The position numbers and the translations under genes were made by a program. A stretch of DNA of 64,000 nucleotides. It comes from Salinispora pacifica CNR114. GTDB taxonomy: Bacteria > Actinomycetota > Actinomycetes > Mycobacteriales > Micromonosporaceae. Under the pieces are notes generated by a model, which was not told the DNA's origin, ran no database searches, and saw only the letters and a list, made by a program, of their open reading frames with translations. Positions 61,730-64,000 of this stretch are shown here, in pieces. The stretch is from NCBI RefSeq assembly GCF_000514775.1, contig NZ_AZWO01000008.1, positions 1 to 64,000 on the forward strand, given 5' to 3'. Every line of letters starts with the position of its first letter. Positions within the stretch are counted from its first letter, which is position 1.

Positions 61730-62101
61730 ATGGGGAAGACACTGCACCGGCGGGCGGCGTTCCTCGCGTTGGCCCGGGCGCTCGTGGTCGGCGTACGAGG
61801 CGGGCCGGGGCTCGGGGCGCGGGTGGCGGCGCTGCCCCGGATGTTTCTGGCGACCGTCCGGGGACGGTATGACGGGGGCTTCCGGCTGGCGCTGATGACC
61901 GCCGCCGCCGCCTACATCGTCTCGCCGGTCGACCTGCTGCCGGAGCTTGGGCTGGCGCTGCTCGGGCTGGCCGACGACGCGGTCATGGTCACCTGGCTAG
62001 CCGGTAGCGTACTCGCCGAGACCGAGCGGTTCCTGGAGTGGGAGGCGCGCCAGGCTTCGGCCGTCCCGGGCGAGGTGGCGGGCGGACGGGACGTAGGCTG
62101 A
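61730..62101 (+). CDS. DUF1232 (YkvA-type) membrane protein
   Basis: 123 residues. The DUF1232 core (about 60-95) is FRLALMTAAAAYIVSPVDLLPEL, with GLADDAVMVTWLAGSVLAETERFLEWE behind it. A small membrane-associated protein of unknown role. ATG 61730 follows GGAAGGAG. Its final codons overlap a -10 (TAGGCT, 62094-62099) that probably serves cbs. Confidence 0.86.
   Translation: MGKTLHRRAAFLALARALVVGVRGGPGLGARVAALPRMFLATVRGRYDGGFRLALMTAAAAYIVSPVDLLPELGLALLGLADDAVMVTWLAGSVLAETERFLEWEARQASAVPGEVAGGRDVG
62094..62099 (+). promoter_or_regulatory. -10 element TAGGCT, probable cbs promoter
   Basis: TAGGCT, overlapping the stop of the DUF1232 gene, with a leader of about 65 bases to GTG 62171, which has a GGAGGAGAAGG ribosome binding site. 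Confidence 0.4.
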
Positions 62102-62170
62102 GCGCGCGACATCCGTATTCGTCTGCCCGGCCGCCCACCCGGCGGCACCGGAGGAGAAGGGCACAACCAG

Positions 62171-63541
62171 GTGCAGTACTACGACAACGTCGTCGAGTTG
62201 ATCGGCAACACCCCGCTGGTACGCCTGCGCAACGTGACTGAGGGCATCCAGGCCACCGTCCTGGTGAAGGTGGAGTACCTGAACCCCGGCGGGTCGGTCA
62301 AGGATCGGATCGCCCTGCGCATGGTGGAGGACGCCGAGCAGGCGGGGATTCTCCGACCGGGCGGCACGATCGTCGAACCGACCAGTGGCAACACCGGGGT
62401 CGGGTTGGCGCTGGTGGCCCAGCTGAAGGGCTACCGGTGCGTGTTCGTCTGCCCGGACAAGGTCAGCCAGGACAAGCAGGACGTGCTGCGCGCCTACGGC
62501 GCTGAGGTGGTCGTCTGCCCGACCGCGGTCGCGCCCGCGGATCCCCGCTCCTACTACAACGTCTCCGATCGCCTCGCCCAGGAGATCCCCGGCGCCTGGA
62601 AGCCCAACCAGTACGCCCACCCGGCGAACCCCCGCTCCCACTACGAGACCACCGGTCCGGAGCTGTGGGCGCAGACCGAGGGTCGGATCACCCACTTCGT
62701 CGCGGGGGTCGGCACCGGTGGCACGATCTCCGGTATCGGGCGCTACCTGAAGGAGGCGTCGGCGGGGCGGGTCAAGGTGATCGGCGCCGACCCGGAGGGG
62801 TCGGTCTACTCCGGTGGCACCGGGCGGCCGTACCTGGTCGAGGGGGTCGGTGAGGACTTCTGGCCGGAGACCTACGACCGGGAGATCGCCGACGAGATCG
62901 TTGAGGTCTCCGACAAGGCGTCGTTCGAGATGACCCGCCGGCTGGCCCGGACCGAGGGGCTGCTGGTCGGTGGCTCCTGCGGGATGGCGGTCGTCGCGGG
63001 GCTGGAGGTGGCCCGTGCAGCCGGTCCGGACGACGTGGTCGTGGTGCTGCTGCCGGACGGGGGGCGCGGCTACCTGTCCAAGATCTTCAACGACTCGTGG
63101 ATGGCCCGGTACGGCTTCCTGGACAACTCCGGCAACGAGCCGACCATCGCCGAGACCCTCGCCGGCAAGCCGGGTGGGTTGCCGGAGCTGGTGCACGTGC
63201 ACCCGACCGAGACGGTTCGGGACGCGATCGACTACCTGCGCGAGTACGGCGTCTCCCAGCTGCCGGTGCTGAAGGCTGAACCGCCGGTGGTGACCGGCGA
63301 GGTGGCTGGGTCGATCGCGGAGCGGGACCTGCTCGACGCGCTCTTCACCGGCCAGGCGCAGCTGCACGACACCATCGAGCGGCACATGGCCGCGCCCCTG
63401 CCGATGATCGGTGGCGGGCAGCCGGTCAGCGAGGCGGTGACTTTGCTGGAGAAGTCCGACGCCGCTCTGGTGCTGATCGACGGCAAACCGAAGGGGGTTC
63501 TCACCCGGCAGGACCTGCTCGCCCACCTCGGTTCCCGCTGA
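62171..63541 (+). CDS. cbs: Cystathionine beta-synthase
   Basis: 456 residues. PLP enzyme condensing serine with homocysteine. Lys44 in NPGGSVKDRIA binds PLP; PTSGNTGVGLALVA and GVGTGGTISGIGRYLKE are the phosphate-binding loops; the C-terminal part (about 335-456) has two CBS motifs that in the family bind adenosyl ligands. No N-terminal haem region. It sits in reverse-transsulfuration; a cystathionine gamma-lyase is not in the window. Order with thiolase and SGNH genes matches mycobacteria. Confidence 0.96.
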   Translation: MQYYDNVVELIGNTPLVRLRNVTEGIQATVLVKVEYLNPGGSVKDRIALRMVEDAEQAGILRPGGTIVEPTSGNTGVGLALVAQLKGYRCVFVCPDKVSQDKQDVLRAYGAEVVVCPTAVAPADPRSYYNVSDRLAQEIPGAWKPNQYAHPANPRSHYETTGPELWAQTEGRITHFVAGVGTGGTISGIGRYLKEASAGRVKVIGADPEGSVYSGGTGRPYLVEGVGEDFWPETYDREIADEIVEVSDKASFEMTRRLARTEGLLVGGSCGMAVVAGLEVARAAGPDDVVVVLLPDGGRGYLSKIFNDSWMARYGFLDNSGNEPTIAETLAGKPGGLPELVHVHPTETVRDAIDYLREYGVSQLPVLKAEPPVVTGEVAGSIAERDLLDALFTGQAQLHDTIERHMAAPLPMIGGGQPVSEAVTLLEKSDAALVLIDGKPKGVLTRQDLLAHLGSR

Positions 63542-63566
63542 CGGACGCTGGATCAACCCCCCGCGG

Positions 63567-63592
63567 GGCCCTCGCCGACCTGGGCGTGGGCC
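63567..63592. terminator. Candidate hairpin between cbs and GNAT gene
   Basis: GGCCCTCGCC (63567-63576), loop of 6, GGCGTGGGCC (63583-63592): 9 of 10 pairs, between convergent genes. Confidence 0.5.
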
Positions 63593-63623
63593 GGGGCCCT
63601 GCCGGGTACCTCGCCCATCGGAG

Positions 63624-64000
63624 CTACAACTCCCGCCGGTAGCGGAGCAGCACGGCGGGGGTCGAGCCGATCAGTTCTTCCTGGGTGACGCCGGTTGGCC
63701 GCCACCCGCCCCGCTCGTAGAAGCGGCGGGCCGGTCCGTTCTGCCGTAACACCCAGAGGGCTGCGACCCGCCAGCCACGGGAGCGCATCTCGGCCAGGGC
63801 GTCGGCCATCAGCATCCGGCCCAGCCCGCGGCCCCGCTCTGCCGGCTCCAGGTAGACCGCGTGGAGCAGCCCGGTGGCGGGGTCACCCTGGTCGTCCGGG
63901 CCGAGGTAGCTGAAGCCGACCAGGTGGTCACCCCGTTCCGCCACGGTCAACACGTGGTCGGCGCGCTCGTGACTCCAGCGTTCTCGCCAGTACTGTCCGA
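63624..64000 (-). CDS. GNAT acetyltransferase (5' partial)
   Basis: The visible C-terminal 125 residues or so (no stop to the window edge; reading GQYWRERWSHERADHVLTVAE upstream in part). The acetyl-CoA loop ERGRGLGRMLMADALAEM and the C-terminal LWVLRQNGPARRFYERGGW are clear GNAT motifs (motifs A and B). Substrate unknown. The GTG at 63953 is not the start, as the frame continues into the window edge. Confidence 0.88.
   Translation of the reverse strand, partial: GQYWRERWSHERADHVLTVAERGDHLVGFSYLGPDDQGDPATGLLHAVYLEPAERGRGLGRMLMADALAEMRSRGWRVAALWVLRQNGPARRFYERGGWRPTGVTQEELIGSTPAVLLRYRREL

Overview
The window is dense, very G+C-rich actinobacterial chromosome. Frequent GTG starts, TANNNT -10 hexamers placed 6-8 bases before start codons, and the gene neighbourhoods point to the Micromonosporaceae (Micromonospora or Salinispora type). 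This is inferred from gene content and style, not from a database match. Almost everything is core, syntenic chromosome. I see no CRISPR array, insertion sequence, integrase, prophage or replication origin.

Layout. 1-4182: the 3' part of a membrane Ser/Thr kinase, an M50-like membrane protease, and a SigE-family sigma factor with an overlapping membrane-anchored partner. 4201-8827: acyl-CoA carboxylase beta subunit (accD5 type) divergent from birA, a bacterial PH membrane protein and two GtrA proteins; birA supplies the biotinylation the carboxylase depends on. 8828-13118: GTP-type PEP carboxykinase behind a 393-base control region, a geranylgeranyl-reductase-family flavoprotein, and a short-chain Z-prenyl synthase. 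13235-16130: trehalose-phosphatase, an XRE-type regulator and three orphan small proteins around a palindrome-rich divergent region. 16413-22735: secreted lytic transglycosylase, rhomboid protease, TrxR-like ferredoxin reductase, a TetR/sugar-nucleotide-type oxidoreductase pair with twin operators, a DMT transporter and class II fructose bisphosphatase (glpX). 22888-26867: DUF4245 protein, exonuclease VII (xseB, xseA), ispH and a lipoprotein. 26940-34405: a large subtilase, rmuC and PEP carboxylase. 34643-45053: mfd, SurA-like lipoprotein, mazG, lipoprotein, eno, FtsB-like, DUF501, ArgA-type acetyltransferase and ppx/gppA, an order much like that of mycobacteria. 45163-49108: an orphan pyruvate/indolepyruvate-decarboxylase-type enzyme, a PadR/membrane-protein pair and an LppU-like protein. 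49307-55229: dienelactone hydrolase, family 5 uracil-DNA glycosylase and a translationally coupled DUF4129/MoxR/DUF58 cluster. 55328-57815: type II NADH dehydrogenase, tRNA-Leu(UAA), and a Bax-inhibitor-1-like protein. 57982-64000: a small orphan gene, thiolase, two SGNH hydrolases, DUF1232 protein, cystathionine beta-synthase and a partial GNAT.

Together the carbon genes (pckG, ppc, glpX, eno) cover the PEP/pyruvate/oxaloacetate node and gluconeogenesis. The ispH, Z-prenyl synthase and prenyl-reductase-type genes sit in isoprenoid metabolism. mfd, rmuC, xseAB, the uracil glycosylase and mazG cover genome maintenance.

The most interesting unexplained signals are regulatory: a widespread leaderless promoter pattern that fixes many start codons, a palindrome lying on the start codon of the XRE regulator, twin operators around the oxidoreductase promoter, an inverted repeat across the pckG -35 region, and repeat/palindrome structure in front of mfd. 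No clearly novel multi-gene system is proven; the XRE/small-protein locus at 14160-16130 is the best candidate for something undescribed.
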